Below, piece by piece: positions 25,967-34,510 of a stretch of 64,000 nt of DNA. The stretch is from UBA6926 sp045562535 (lineage in GTDB: Bacteria > Chloroflexota > Dehalococcoidia > UBA6926). A program made the translations under genes and the position numbers. The DNA is taken from contig JBJKVP010000006.1 in NCBI GenBank assembly GCA_045562535.1, positions 1-64,000 of the forward strand, written 5' to 3'. Every line of letters starts with the position of its first letter. Positions within the stretch are counted from its first letter, which is position 1. Under the pieces are notes generated by a model that ran no database searches, was not told the DNA's origin, and saw nothing but the letters and a program-made list of their open reading frames with translations.

Positions 25967-28213
25967 TTAAGAGTGAGGGCCGATATAAACATCGCTTGGT
26001 TTGATAGGTATTTTATTAATACTGCGATTTAAGGCATCAGAAACAGCATTTGCAATCGCCGGACCCACTGGAACTATAGGCGTATCTCCGATACCTCTAA
26101 CGTTGAGGGGGCCATATCCGAGATCAGAATCTAATACCACTATATTTAATTCTGGTATATCTTTCTGTGTAGGCATCTTGTAATCTGCGAAAGATTGATT
26201 AAGTATCCGTCCATCCTCGGCGGTAAGTTCTTCCATTAGAGAATGACCGATCCCTTGAATTACCCCTCCTTCTATCTGAGCTGTGAATCCCTGAGGGTTC
26301 ACTACTTTCCCAGTTTCATGGGCAGCTGTATAGCGTTTTAACCAGACTGTACCTGTCCCGGGATCAATTTCCACTTCTGCTATATGGGCTGTGAAAGACA
26401 TGTATGGAATTTCATCTCCTTCATCGATCGATGCTTCCCCAGAGATACTCACTCCAGTTCTAGATACAATATCTTCGAACGTTACTTCTTCAGATGAACT
26501 GCGGTTGACTATTTTCCCGTCTTTAATAATTAAGTTATCCTCTTGCCAGCCTAAGAGTTCGGAAGTAAGTAAAGAAATTTTCTTTTTAAAATCTTGGCTT
26601 GCTTCGTAAGCCGCACGGGTTGCGACGCGAGTACCCCTTTGCCCAGCGACTCCGTAATCTCGTTTCCCTGCTTCAGTAGACCACGGTTCTATCTCAATCC
26701 TTGTTATATCGACATCAAGTTCATCAGCAACAACTTGCGCGAGAGTCGTTCCTGTCCCCATTCCAGGATCGTATATCATCGTATTAATAATTATGCTTCC
26801 ATCCAAATTCACTCTCACTGCAACGGGAGTATCATAACCACTGTCTCCTTGCCCATGAAAAGCTATCCCACGCCCTACATTCGGAAGTTTCGGGTCAAAA
26901 TATCCTGCTTTATCTGCTGCAGCCTGTAAGATCTCATTCAATCTTAGGTTTTGGTACTTATCTGATTCAGGGCTTGTTACAGGGGTCCAGTGTTCGGTCG
27001 CTTTTACATCTTTGGGCGTTTGCACAAAGTTTTTACCTCTTAGTTCAAAAGGATCCATGCCTAATTCTTTTGCCAACATATCTATTATCGATTCGCTGGC
27101 AAACACCGATTGCATCATCCCAGGACCTCTAATATAACCTCCTGGAACTGTATTCGTATAAACTTGATGTGAGTTTATGCGGACATTCGGCACAACATAG
27201 GGTTCAACCATAGCTGTCGATAACATCCCTCCGAGTTCTCCTACAGGTGCATATGCTGCATAACCTCCTGTCGCAAAAAATCCTTCTGCTTCCCAAGCTT
27301 GAATAAGACCATCAGATGTTGCCCCTACTTTTACTTTAATTGTTGCAGGGTGGCGTGGATTCATTGCAGATAATTCTTCGCTATAATCCATAACATACTT
27401 AACAGCTTTCCCTGTTTTAGCAGCGAGCAAATAGCAAACCACTACACCTGTAGCGTCCATCTTTCCCCCAAAAGATCCACCGATATGGGCAGGATTAATT
27501 ACCAATCTTTCTCGCTCAATTCCCATCATCCGAGCCAGATGGGGCCTACGACCAGTCGGAATTTGTGAGGACATCCAGACCTGGACTTTTTCTTCTTCAT
27601 CGATCCAGACTGTACAAGCATGGGGTTCCAAATAACCTTGGTGAACCCTGGGAGTGGTATATGTATTTTCTACAATGACATCTGAAAGACGAAACCCTTC
27701 TTCAGCATCCCCCCACTCAGTAAGCACCGATTGGACAACATTACTCAGGGATTCTTGCTTTTGAACTCCTCTGTAATCATTAAACTCTTCATGTAAGATA
27801 GGTGCCCCAGATGCCGCTGCTTGTTCAGGTTCAAATACTGCAGGAAGTTCATCATAGGTCACGTTTACCAATTTTATTGCATCTTCAGCTATTTCTTTAG
27901 TGTCCGCAGCGATAGCTGCTACTTTATCTCCAATAAATCTGACTTTATCCCAACTGGCTAAAATAGGCTCATCAGCGTATAGGTTACCACCACGAAGAGA
28001 TTTAACATCTTCTCCAGATAGAAAAGCCCGTACTCCAGGCATTGTTTCAATCGCTGAAAAATCTATTGACGTTACACGAGCATGAGGAAAGGGGGATCTA
28101 ACAAATTTTACCCACAGTGTTTCGGAGTTTGCTACATCTGCAACAAAACGTGCGTCTCCTGTTACTTTCTCAGGTCCGTCAAGTCGAGGTACTGATTTTC
28201 CAACAACCGCCAT
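25967..28213 (-). CDS. Xanthine dehydrogenase-family molybdopterin-binding subunit (1), Glu-to-Asp active site
   Basis: A 748-residue molybdenum-cofactor subunit of the xanthine dehydrogenase/aldehyde oxidase family. The N-terminal a/b hammerhead has VGKSVPRLDGPEKVTGDARFVADV. Cofactor loops GGSFGGKMD, PGGYIRGPG and GQRGTRVATRAA follow. The C-terminus reads RGIGDTPIVPVGPAIANA. The residue that aligns with the catalytic base Glu of the family (GVGE) is Asp710. No iron-sulfur or FAD subunit gene is near, although the family normally needs them for electron transfer. It is downstream of a paralogue on the same strand. Hydroxylation of an aldehyde or N-heterocycle is the general role; the substrate is unknown. 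Confidence 0.93.
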   Translation of the reverse strand: MAVVGKSVPRLDGPEKVTGDARFVADVANSETLWVKFVRSPFPHARVTSIDFSAIETMPGVRAFLSGEDVKSLRGGNLYADEPILASWDKVRFIGDKVAAIAADTKEIAEDAIKLVNVTYDELPAVFEPEQAAASGAPILHEEFNDYRGVQKQESLSNVVQSVLTEWGDAEEGFRLSDVIVENTYTTPRVHQGYLEPHACTVWIDEEEKVQVWMSSQIPTGRRPHLARMMGIERERLVINPAHIGGSFGGKMDATGVVVCYLLAAKTGKAVKYVMDYSEELSAMNPRHPATIKVKVGATSDGLIQAWEAEGFFATGGYAAYAPVGELGGMLSTAMVEPYVVPNVRINSHQVYTNTVPGGYIRGPGMMQSVFASESIIDMLAKELGMDPFELRGKNFVQTPKDVKATEHWTPVTSPESDKYQNLRLNEILQAAADKAGYFDPKLPNVGRGIAFHGQGDSGYDTPVAVRVNLDGSIIINTMIYDPGMGTGTTLAQVVADELDVDITRIEIEPWSTEAGKRDYGVAGQRGTRVATRAAYEASQDFKKKISLLTSELLGWQEDNLIIKDGKIVNRSSSEEVTFEDIVSRTGVSISGEASIDEGDEIPYMSFTAHIAEVEIDPGTGTVWLKRYTAAHETGKVVNPQGFTAQIEGGVIQGIGHSLMEELTAEDGRILNQSFADYKMPTQKDIPELNIVVLDSDLGYGPLNVRGIGDTPIVPVGPAIANAVSDALNRSINKIPIKPSDVYIGPHS

Positions 28214-28292
28214 AATATTTACCTTTCTGCGTACTTAGTTAAAGCACGAGACACAATTCTTACCCACCCTTGATTTTCAAAACATTATTGAA

Positions 28293-30533
28293 CTAATTAC
28301 TTTCTTTCAATCTTCCATAAAGAACTTCAGGGTGTACCGGAACTGTGTCGACCCGCTCTCCAACGGCATCAAAAATTGCATTAGCAATTGCTGGAGCGGT
28401 TGTTATATTTGAGTGCTCACCAACTGCTTTAACATTATACTCTCCCCAACCTGAGGGAGCTTGGACCAATACTGTTTCTAAATCTGGCAAATCTCGCTCT
28501 GTCGGAATCTTATAATCTGCTAAAGATGGGTTAGATATTCTACCACCTTCATCAACATTTAAATCTTCCATCACAGCATGCCCTAACGCTTGTACCATTC
28601 CACCTTCAACCTGACCATGAAATCCTACAGGGTTCAATATTTTCCCTACATCATGTGCGGCAGTGATCTTTAGGACTTTGACCTGACCAGTATCTGGATC
28701 AATTTCCACTTCCGCAACTTGGGCAACAAATGAAGTGACTGGGCTAAGTCCTTCTTCTGGATCAAAATTTCTTCCGAGAATTGGTTCTCCGCTCCGTTTT
28801 ACCAGTTCTTTCATATGAACTTTCTCTTCGGTTCTGGTATTAACTAAATCCCCCGCTTCATACTCAACTAAATCTTGATCCCATCCATTGAATTCTGAAG
28901 CAAGTTTTTTGAGGTGATTTTTTACATCTCTGGTCGCTTTGATCGCAGCCTGTGGAGCTACCATGCTCCCCCTAGATCCTCCCATTCCAAAATCAAACAA
29001 ATCATCAAACATCTCATCCGTTCCAAATGGAACTACATGAACGCTAGAAAGTGGAACTTCCATTTCCTCAGCAACTGATTGTTGGATTAAAGTATATGTT
29101 CCAACTCCAACTTCGAATACTGAAGTTCTGGCAGTTAAAGAACCATCTTCATTTACTGTTACAGATGACTGGCTTCCTCCGCCATATTGAGGTCTGTGTC
29201 CATAAGCTATCCCACGTCCTACATTACTGGGTCTAGGGTCAGACATTTTCCCAACCTTTGCAGCCTCTTTTATAACTTCTTCTGCAATAATATCTTTGAA
29301 TACTTGGCCAGTTGGGGTGTCATCTCCATCATGGACAACATTATTTAACCGAAATTCAACAGGATCCATCCCTAATTCCAAAGCTATCACGTCCATCATC
29401 GATTCCCCTGCAAAAATTCCTTGGACCTCTCCAGGGCCCCGCTGGAAACCTCCAGGAACAGTGTTAGTCGCTACCTGCCAAGAATCAATCCTAGTGTTAT
29501 CAATTTTATACGGCCCAGCAACTTCGTTTGCTCCAGGTAAATTCCCACCCGGTGAGTAAGCTCTATATGCTCCCCCATTAAAAAATAGGTCTGATTCCCA
29601 AGCGGTGATTTTACCTTCCTTTGTCACACCCACCTTAACTATTATCTTTGATTGGTGCCTTGGATTCATAGACATCAATTCTTCAGAATAATCCATAGCA
29701 AATTTTATTGGCCTCCCTGTCCGTTTAGCTAATTCATAGCATATTGGGACACCGACAATATCTCCCTTGCCACCAAAATCTCCTCCCACGTATGCAAAAT
29801 TAATAACTACATCTTTCACATCTAAATCAAAGAGGGCTGCTATCTGAGCTCGGTTTTGCATAGGAGATTTCGTGCCAAGCCAACACTGTAATTTTTCTTC
29901 TTCATCTATAGCTACTACACAATTATGTGGTTCTAGGTAGAGTTGATGTGTACGCCCCGTGAAAAACGTTTTTTCAATAACGTGGTCGGCCTCTTTCATA
30001 CCATCTGTAACATTCCCTTTTTCCCAGTGACCATTAACTACTATGTTGGTGGGATCAGCTAACTTATTAACAACGCCAGCATATTCATTAAAATCAGGGT
30101 GGAGGATTGGAGCATCAGATTTGATGGACTCGTCTATCGTAAAAACTGACGGAAGTTCTTGGTACTCAACATCGATCAAATTCAAAGCATTTTCTGCTAT
30201 ATCCTCATCTTCAGCCGCTACCGCTGCAACTTTATCCCCAATATACATGACTCGATCCCATGCTATTATCGGCTCATCCTGGATCAATTTTCCCCACCGT
30301 TTCCCTTTAAAGTGCTCTCCTGTGATGACTGCATGGACTCCAGGCAAAGCCTCAGCAGCAGATGTATCAATGCTTAAAATTTTTGCGTGGGGATAAGGAG
30401 ATCTCAGAACTTTGCACCACAACATGTCAGGGAGGGTGATGTCGACACCATATAGCCCTGAACCTGTAGTTTTCTCAGGCCCATCAGACCTAGGCGAAGC
30501 TTTCCCTATAATCTTGTGTTCATCAACATTCAT
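28293..30533 (-). CDS. Xanthine dehydrogenase-family molybdopterin-binding subunit (2)
   Basis: A 746-residue paralogue of the next gene on the strand, sharing IIGKASPRSDGPEKTTGSGLYGVDI, GGDFGGKGD, PGGFQRGPGE and GGSRGSMVAPQAA. Here the catalytic Glu is kept: VGEHSNITTAPAIANA, Glu706. GAGGAG lies nine bases before ATG 30533. As with its neighbour, no small (2Fe-2S) or medium (FAD) subunit gene is in the window. The two may be alternative or paired large subunits served by partners coded elsewhere. Substrate unknown. Confidence 0.93.
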   Translation of the reverse strand: MNVDEHKIIGKASPRSDGPEKTTGSGLYGVDITLPDMLWCKVLRSPYPHAKILSIDTSAAEALPGVHAVITGEHFKGKRWGKLIQDEPIIAWDRVMYIGDKVAAVAAEDEDIAENALNLIDVEYQELPSVFTIDESIKSDAPILHPDFNEYAGVVNKLADPTNIVVNGHWEKGNVTDGMKEADHVIEKTFFTGRTHQLYLEPHNCVVAIDEEEKLQCWLGTKSPMQNRAQIAALFDLDVKDVVINFAYVGGDFGGKGDIVGVPICYELAKRTGRPIKFAMDYSEELMSMNPRHQSKIIVKVGVTKEGKITAWESDLFFNGGAYRAYSPGGNLPGANEVAGPYKIDNTRIDSWQVATNTVPGGFQRGPGEVQGIFAGESMMDVIALELGMDPVEFRLNNVVHDGDDTPTGQVFKDIIAEEVIKEAAKVGKMSDPRPSNVGRGIAYGHRPQYGGGSQSSVTVNEDGSLTARTSVFEVGVGTYTLIQQSVAEEMEVPLSSVHVVPFGTDEMFDDLFDFGMGGSRGSMVAPQAAIKATRDVKNHLKKLASEFNGWDQDLVEYEAGDLVNTRTEEKVHMKELVKRSGEPILGRNFDPEEGLSPVTSFVAQVAEVEIDPDTGQVKVLKITAAHDVGKILNPVGFHGQVEGGMVQALGHAVMEDLNVDEGGRISNPSLADYKIPTERDLPDLETVLVQAPSGWGEYNVKAVGEHSNITTAPAIANAIFDAVGERVDTVPVHPEVLYGRLKESN

Positions 30534-30842
30534 TTTACGTAACTCCTCAACCAGATAGTCTAATTACAACAATAGTCGAACGCTTCATAAAAGCGTTACT
30601 TATTCTGTTCACCATTATTGTACCTTGAATATCACACATATTATCTGGCATAGCTTATTATTTACCATTTATTGTTTTCAATCGATGCTCCCTAAGTATA
30701 TTTATATACAAAAACAGAGATTTTAAGCTGTTTATTGGGCAAAAAAACACTATATTCATGCGGAATAATCGCCTCCAAATACAAAACTAGATCATATATT
30801 CTATTGACCCGGTCTAAAACCCAGTTTAAAATCCTATCCAAA
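30534..30842. promoter_or_regulatory. Divergent intergenic region with perfect 7-bp hairpin operator candidate
   Basis: This 309-bp gap separates the molybdenum-subunit operon (minus) from rsmD (plus). It holds a perfect inverted repeat, AACGCTT (30579-30585) and AAGCGTT (30591-30597) with a 5-nt spacer, 46 bases upstream of the minus-strand start. That position and the 19-bp size suit a dimeric repressor site for the molybdenum-subunit genes. An in-frame TTG at 30735 extends the rsmD frame into the gap, but the extension does not look coding. I see no RNA gene. Confidence 0.35.
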
Positions 30843-31412
30843 GTGAGTCCATTGAGAATAATAAGCGGGACAGCCCGCGGAGTGAATCTAAGAACCTCTA
30901 AGGTACCCTTCTTAAGGCCGACAACGGACAGGGTACGTAGTGCGATTTTCTCGATTCTCGAATCAAGACAGGTGTTATTAGGAGCACAAGTGTTAGATCT
31001 TTACGCTGGTACTGGAGCACTCGGTATTGAATCTCTTAGCAGGGGTGCTAAGCATGCTGATTTTGTAGAGAAAGATAGAGCTTTGAGCAAATTAATTAAA
31101 GAAAATGTGTCTACGGCAGGGTTCAACAACACTGCTAAAATTATTAATATGCCTGTAGAATCAGCTCTCGACTCACTCAACGGTCAATATGATTTAATTT
31201 TTGCTGATCCTCCCTATCAAATCGCTGACGAGGTTTCAAACAATATATCAAAAATTATTGAGTCGGATCTACTGTCAGAATCTGGATTGATAGTTGTAGA
31301 GCACTCATCTAAATCAAATTTAGATATAGCTAAGGATCAGGTAGAGAAAAATATGGAACGTCGTTATGGCGATACAACAATAAGCATTTATATATCAAAA
31401 AGGAATATTTAA
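30843..31412 (+). CDS. rsmD: 16S rRNA (guanine-N2)-methyltransferase RsmD
   Basis: A Rossmann-fold SAM-dependent methyltransferase that methylates G966 of 16S rRNA during 30S assembly. RsmD marks are RIISGTARG near the start, RPTTDRVRSAIFSIL, the SAM site LDLYAGTGALGIE and the catalytic DPPY in IFADPPYQI. I chose GTG 30843 (189 residues); TTG 30852, giving MRIISG, is equally good, and both match the normal family length of about 185. A longer frame from TTG 30735 adds an unlikely N-terminus. It is followed after 7 bp by coaD, a very common pairing. Confidence 0.93.
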   Translation: MSPLRIISGTARGVNLRTSKVPFLRPTTDRVRSAIFSILESRQVLLGAQVLDLYAGTGALGIESLSRGAKHADFVEKDRALSKLIKENVSTAGFNNTAKIINMPVESALDSLNGQYDLIFADPPYQIADEVSNNISKIIESDLLSESGLIVVEHSSKSNLDIAKDQVEKNMERRYGDTTISIYISKRNI

Positions 31413-31419
31413 AAGAATC

Positions 31420-31899
31420 ATGACTAAAGCAATATATCCTGGTAGTTTTGATCCAATAACAAATGGTCATATAGACGTTGCCACACGAGCTGCTGCGGTT
31501 TTCGACCAATTGGTCGTTTGTGTATATGATACTCCCTCAAAAAACCTCATGTTTTCCACTGCAGAGAGGTTGGAACTTGCAAAGAATTCTCTAAAAGATG
31601 TACCAAATATTTCTGTTGAAACTTATCAGCGAGGGCTAACTATTGAACTTGCTAAACATCATGGTGCCACAGCAATGGTCCGTGGATTGAGAAATGAGCG
31701 TGACTTTGGAAGTGAGTTTGAGCTTGCTCTGATGAATCGAAAGCTTGATGAAAATATAGAGAGTGTTTTTATCATGACAAGCCCAAAATTCGGATTTGTT
31801 AGTTCAACATTAATGAAAGAGGCAGTATCACTTGGGGGAGATATATCAGATTTAGTCACCCCTGTGGTTCTAGAAGCTTTGTTAGAAAAAAATAAATAA
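31420..31899 (+). CDS. coaD: Phosphopantetheine adenylyltransferase
   Basis: A 159-residue enzyme that makes dephospho-CoA from 4'-phosphopantetheine and ATP, the fourth step of CoA synthesis. Motifs are YPGSFDPITNGH (nucleotidyltransferase HxGH-type TNGH), RGLRNERDFGSEFELALMNR and the C-terminal TSPKFGFVSSTLMKE (ISST-type). Length is normal. It sits just after rsmD and before a coiled-coil gene; the final CoA step, coaE, is in another operon at 53.9 kb. Confidence 0.97.
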   Translation: MTKAIYPGSFDPITNGHIDVATRAAAVFDQLVVCVYDTPSKNLMFSTAERLELAKNSLKDVPNISVETYQRGLTIELAKHHGATAMVRGLRNERDFGSEFELALMNRKLDENIESVFIMTSPKFGFVSSTLMKEAVSLGGDISDLVTPVVLEALLEKNK

Positions 31900-31949
31900 A
31901 AGTTAATCATTATAAAGGCATATAGTTTGGAAACTGGAGGGAGAATAAA

Positions 31950-32609
31950 ATGAGGTTCCTAGAATTCCTTGACGGTCTTGAAGAAATGGTAGGAAAAGGA
32001 CGTAAGTTACCTGGCACTAACAAATCGATCGTTCAACGTAACGAAATAGCGGAATACGTGGATCAATTAAGAACGTCGATCCCCCAGGAGCTTTACGATG
32101 CGAAGCAGATATTACATCGAGGTGAATCGATTGTAAAAGGTGCAGAAAGTATTGCAAAACAAATCCATTCGGAAGCTCTACAGGAGCACAGGCAAAAAGT
32201 GGACGATAGTGAGATTCTAAGTCAGGCGCAAGAAGAAGCAACACAAATAAAGATGGACGCGGAGAAGGCTGCAGATCAAATACGAAACCGTGCCAGATCT
32301 GACGCTGCAAGAACTATTATAGAGATCGACGAGTATGCTGAGCAATCCATGGGTAAACTCGCTACCCAGCTCGAGTCGGTAAGAAATCAAATGACTGAAC
32401 TACACGAAGATTTAACAAATATAGAAAAGGCAGTGGAAGCAGGGAAAAAATACCTGCAGGTTAAAAAGAACATCGAAAAAGCTCCTAAAGCTAAGATGGA
32501 GACAGAAGCTACGATGAAGACAGAAGCTAAGCCAGAGGAAACTGATAATATTATGGAAAGTACAAAACCTTATCAGATTCAGATGAACGGATTGAAAAAT
32601 CACGCTTAG
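31950..32609 (+). CDS. Coiled-coil cytoplasmic protein (DivIVA/F0-b-like)
   Basis: A 219-residue protein with no signal or membrane segment. Residues about 35-165 are strongly heptad-like and rich in Glu, Gln, Lys and Ala (for example AQEEATQIKMDAEKAADQI). The N-terminus MRFLEFLDGLEEMV is short and amphipathic, followed by a Lys-rich loop (GKGRKLPGT). The tail is Lys/Glu/Ala-rich with a repeated TEA(T/K)MKTEAK-type segment. It resembles DivIVA-like or ATP-synthase-b-like coiled-coil proteins often found after coaD in this phylum. A role in cell envelope or division is a guess. GGAGGGAG precedes the ATG. Confidence 0.75.
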   Translation: MRFLEFLDGLEEMVGKGRKLPGTNKSIVQRNEIAEYVDQLRTSIPQELYDAKQILHRGESIVKGAESIAKQIHSEALQEHRQKVDDSEILSQAQEEATQIKMDAEKAADQIRNRARSDAARTIIEIDEYAEQSMGKLATQLESVRNQMTELHEDLTNIEKAVEAGKKYLQVKKNIEKAPKAKMETEATMKTEAKPEETDNIMESTKPYQIQMNGLKNHA

Positions 32610-32820
32610 ACTTAATGCTTTAGAAAACTAATAAAATATACTTAACAAATATTTGGCAAGTTGCAAATTGATAGTCTCACTAAAATAAGCTTTCTTAAGA
32701 GAAAACTTCCTACCGAACTCATTTAGCCTGTATTTTTTAGTATTGAACAATGATACTCTACTGCTCAGCGAACAATTATCAAAAGAGAGGAAATAGGGTT
32801 AGAAACCTATAAAAACCGGA

Positions 32821-33762
32821 ATGATTGAAGCAAAGAATTTAACAAAATTCTATGGGGATTATCCAGCAATCGAAAACGTGAGTTTTACCGCTGAAGATGG
32901 AGAGGTAATAGGTTTTCTAGGTCCAAACGGAGCTGGGAAAACCACGACCATGCGGATCCTCACAGGATTTACTCCGGCAACTAGCGGAACAGCATTAATA
33001 GCTGGTTACGACATCCAATCAAACTCTTTGGAAGCGAGAGGTTCGATTGGCTACCTGCCAGAAACAGTCCCCCTATATACAGACATGACCGTCAGAGAAT
33101 ATTTGAAATTTATGGGGTCTTTAAAAAAGATGGATGGAACTAAAATACGGTCACGAATAAGCGATGTAGTAGAACTATGCAGGTTAGAAGAATACGCAGA
33201 TTCGATGATTGGAAAACTTTCAAAAGGCTACAGGCAAAGAGTGGGTATAGCACAGGCAATATTGCACGAACCTCCTGTACTTGTATTAGATGAACCGACA
33301 ATAGGTATCGACCCACGACAAGTAGTGGAAACAAGGCAAATTATCAAGAGCCTTGGGGGAGATCATACCGTGATTCTTTCTACACATATACTGCCCGAAG
33401 TAAACATGATTTGCGATAGGGTATTGATAATTGACCAAGGACAAATTGTAGCAATGGATAAAGCAGAGAATCTTTCAAGTAAACTAGGAGACATAACGCA
33501 AATAATAATGAACGTCCAAGGCCCAGCTACAGAGATTACCAGAGTAATCGAACAAGTTTCTGGGGTGAAAAATGTTTCTTTTACCGATGCAGGTGGCCAC
33601 AATCAATTCATCATTGAATGCGATCCTGCTGAAGATTTGAGAACTGAACTGACTAGATTAACAGTAGAGCACGGATGGGGGTTGCAAGAGATACGCACTG
33701 GTGGATTATCTCTTGAGGACATCTTTTTGCGTTTAACTACTAGCGAAGAAACGGAAGAATGA
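32821..33762 (+). CDS. ABC exporter ATPase (GldA-like)
   Basis: A 313-residue ABC ATPase with Walker A GPNGAGKTT, Q-loop LPETVPLY, signature LSKGYRQRVG, Walker B VLVLDEP and H-loop LSTHIL, then a C-terminal extension to residue 313 as in GldA/CcmA-type exporters. It begins an operon with permease (ATGA overlap), a GldG-like protein and a DUF4340 protein. GldA-F-G is known from gliding Bacteroidetes but occurs widely in non-gliders, where cargo is unknown. No strong SD is seen at the ATG. Confidence 0.95.
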   Translation: MIEAKNLTKFYGDYPAIENVSFTAEDGEVIGFLGPNGAGKTTTMRILTGFTPATSGTALIAGYDIQSNSLEARGSIGYLPETVPLYTDMTVREYLKFMGSLKKMDGTKIRSRISDVVELCRLEEYADSMIGKLSKGYRQRVGIAQAILHEPPVLVLDEPTIGIDPRQVVETRQIIKSLGGDHTVILSTHILPEVNMICDRVLIIDQGQIVAMDKAENLSSKLGDITQIIMNVQGPATEITRVIEQVSGVKNVSFTDAGGHNQFIIECDPAEDLRTELTRLTVEHGWGLQEIRTGGLSLEDIFLRLTTSEETEE

Positions 33763-34508
33763 AATTGAGCTTTAACAGCATAAAAGTTATCTGGATAAAA
33801 GAGCTAAAGGCATATTTTAATTCTCCTATTGCCTACATAATAACCTCCTTATTCCTCGCTTTATCAGGTCTGTCATTTGCACTAAGCATTACTGGAAGAT
33901 TCCCGGAAGCTTCAATGCGAGGATTTCTATTTGGACCAATAGGCCCTATCGGGGCATTCTTTCTCATAGTGCTTATCGCCCCCGCACTGACTATGAGGCT
34001 TTTTGCTGAAGAACAGAAGCTTGGAACACTGGAACTATTGCTAACCGCACCTTTACGAGACATAGAGATCGTCCTTGGAAAGTTTTTTGCAGCTCTTTCA
34101 TTATTAACGACAATGTTCCTTTTAACCTTATATTTTCCCTTACTACTGTTTTGGTTTGGTGATCCCGATTTACTTCCCATATTAACTGGATATCTTGGCC
34201 TTTTTCTTATGGGTGCTATGGGTATATCTGTTGGACTGTTCAGTTCATCTTTAACTTCCAACCAAATTGTTTCAGCTGTTCTCGCGACAGCAACACTTTT
34301 ACTACTGTGGCTTTCTAATGTTACATCTACATTAGGAGATGGCGATCTACCTTGGGCAAGCTTGGTGCGATTTTTAGCAATCAGTGAACACGTTAGAGAT
34401 ATGGCTTACGGCGTCCTCGATAGTCGAGATATTGTGTATTTCATATCAATCACTGCTTTTTTCCTGTTTCTCACCGTAAGAGCTGTTGAAACGAGGCGCT
34501 GGAAATAA
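33759..34508 (+). CDS. ABC-2 type permease (GldF-like)
   Basis: A 249-residue membrane protein with about six helices. It starts in the ATGA overlap with the ATPase gene, so the two are translationally coupled. Features are VIWIKELKAYFNSPIAYI at the N-terminus, FFLIVLIAPALTMRLFAEEQKLGTLELLLTAP (the ABC-2 core motif, split here around residues 70-100) and VETRRWK at the end. This is the usual partner of the GldA-like ATPase and GldG-like protein that flank it. Cargo unknown. Confidence 0.9.
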   Translation: MKLSFNSIKVIWIKELKAYFNSPIAYIITSLFLALSGLSFALSITGRFPEASMRGFLFGPIGPIGAFFLIVLIAPALTMRLFAEEQKLGTLELLLTAPLRDIEIVLGKFFAALSLLTTMFLLTLYFPLLLFWFGDPDLLPILTGYLGLFLMGAMGISVGLFSSSLTSNQIVSAVLATATLLLLWLSNVTSTLGDGDLPWASLVRFLAISEHVRDMAYGVLDSRDIVYFISITAFFLFLTVRAVETRRWK

Positions 34509-34510
34509 AG

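Noticed and set aside
30735..30842. N-terminal extension of RsmD from TTG 30735
   Set aside because: Adds 36 residues not found in the family; no SD; internal starts give the normal length.
33833..34261. 142-codon antisense frame opposite the ABC permease
   Set aside because: It lies wholly within a clear permease gene, with low-complexity basic sequence and no SD.
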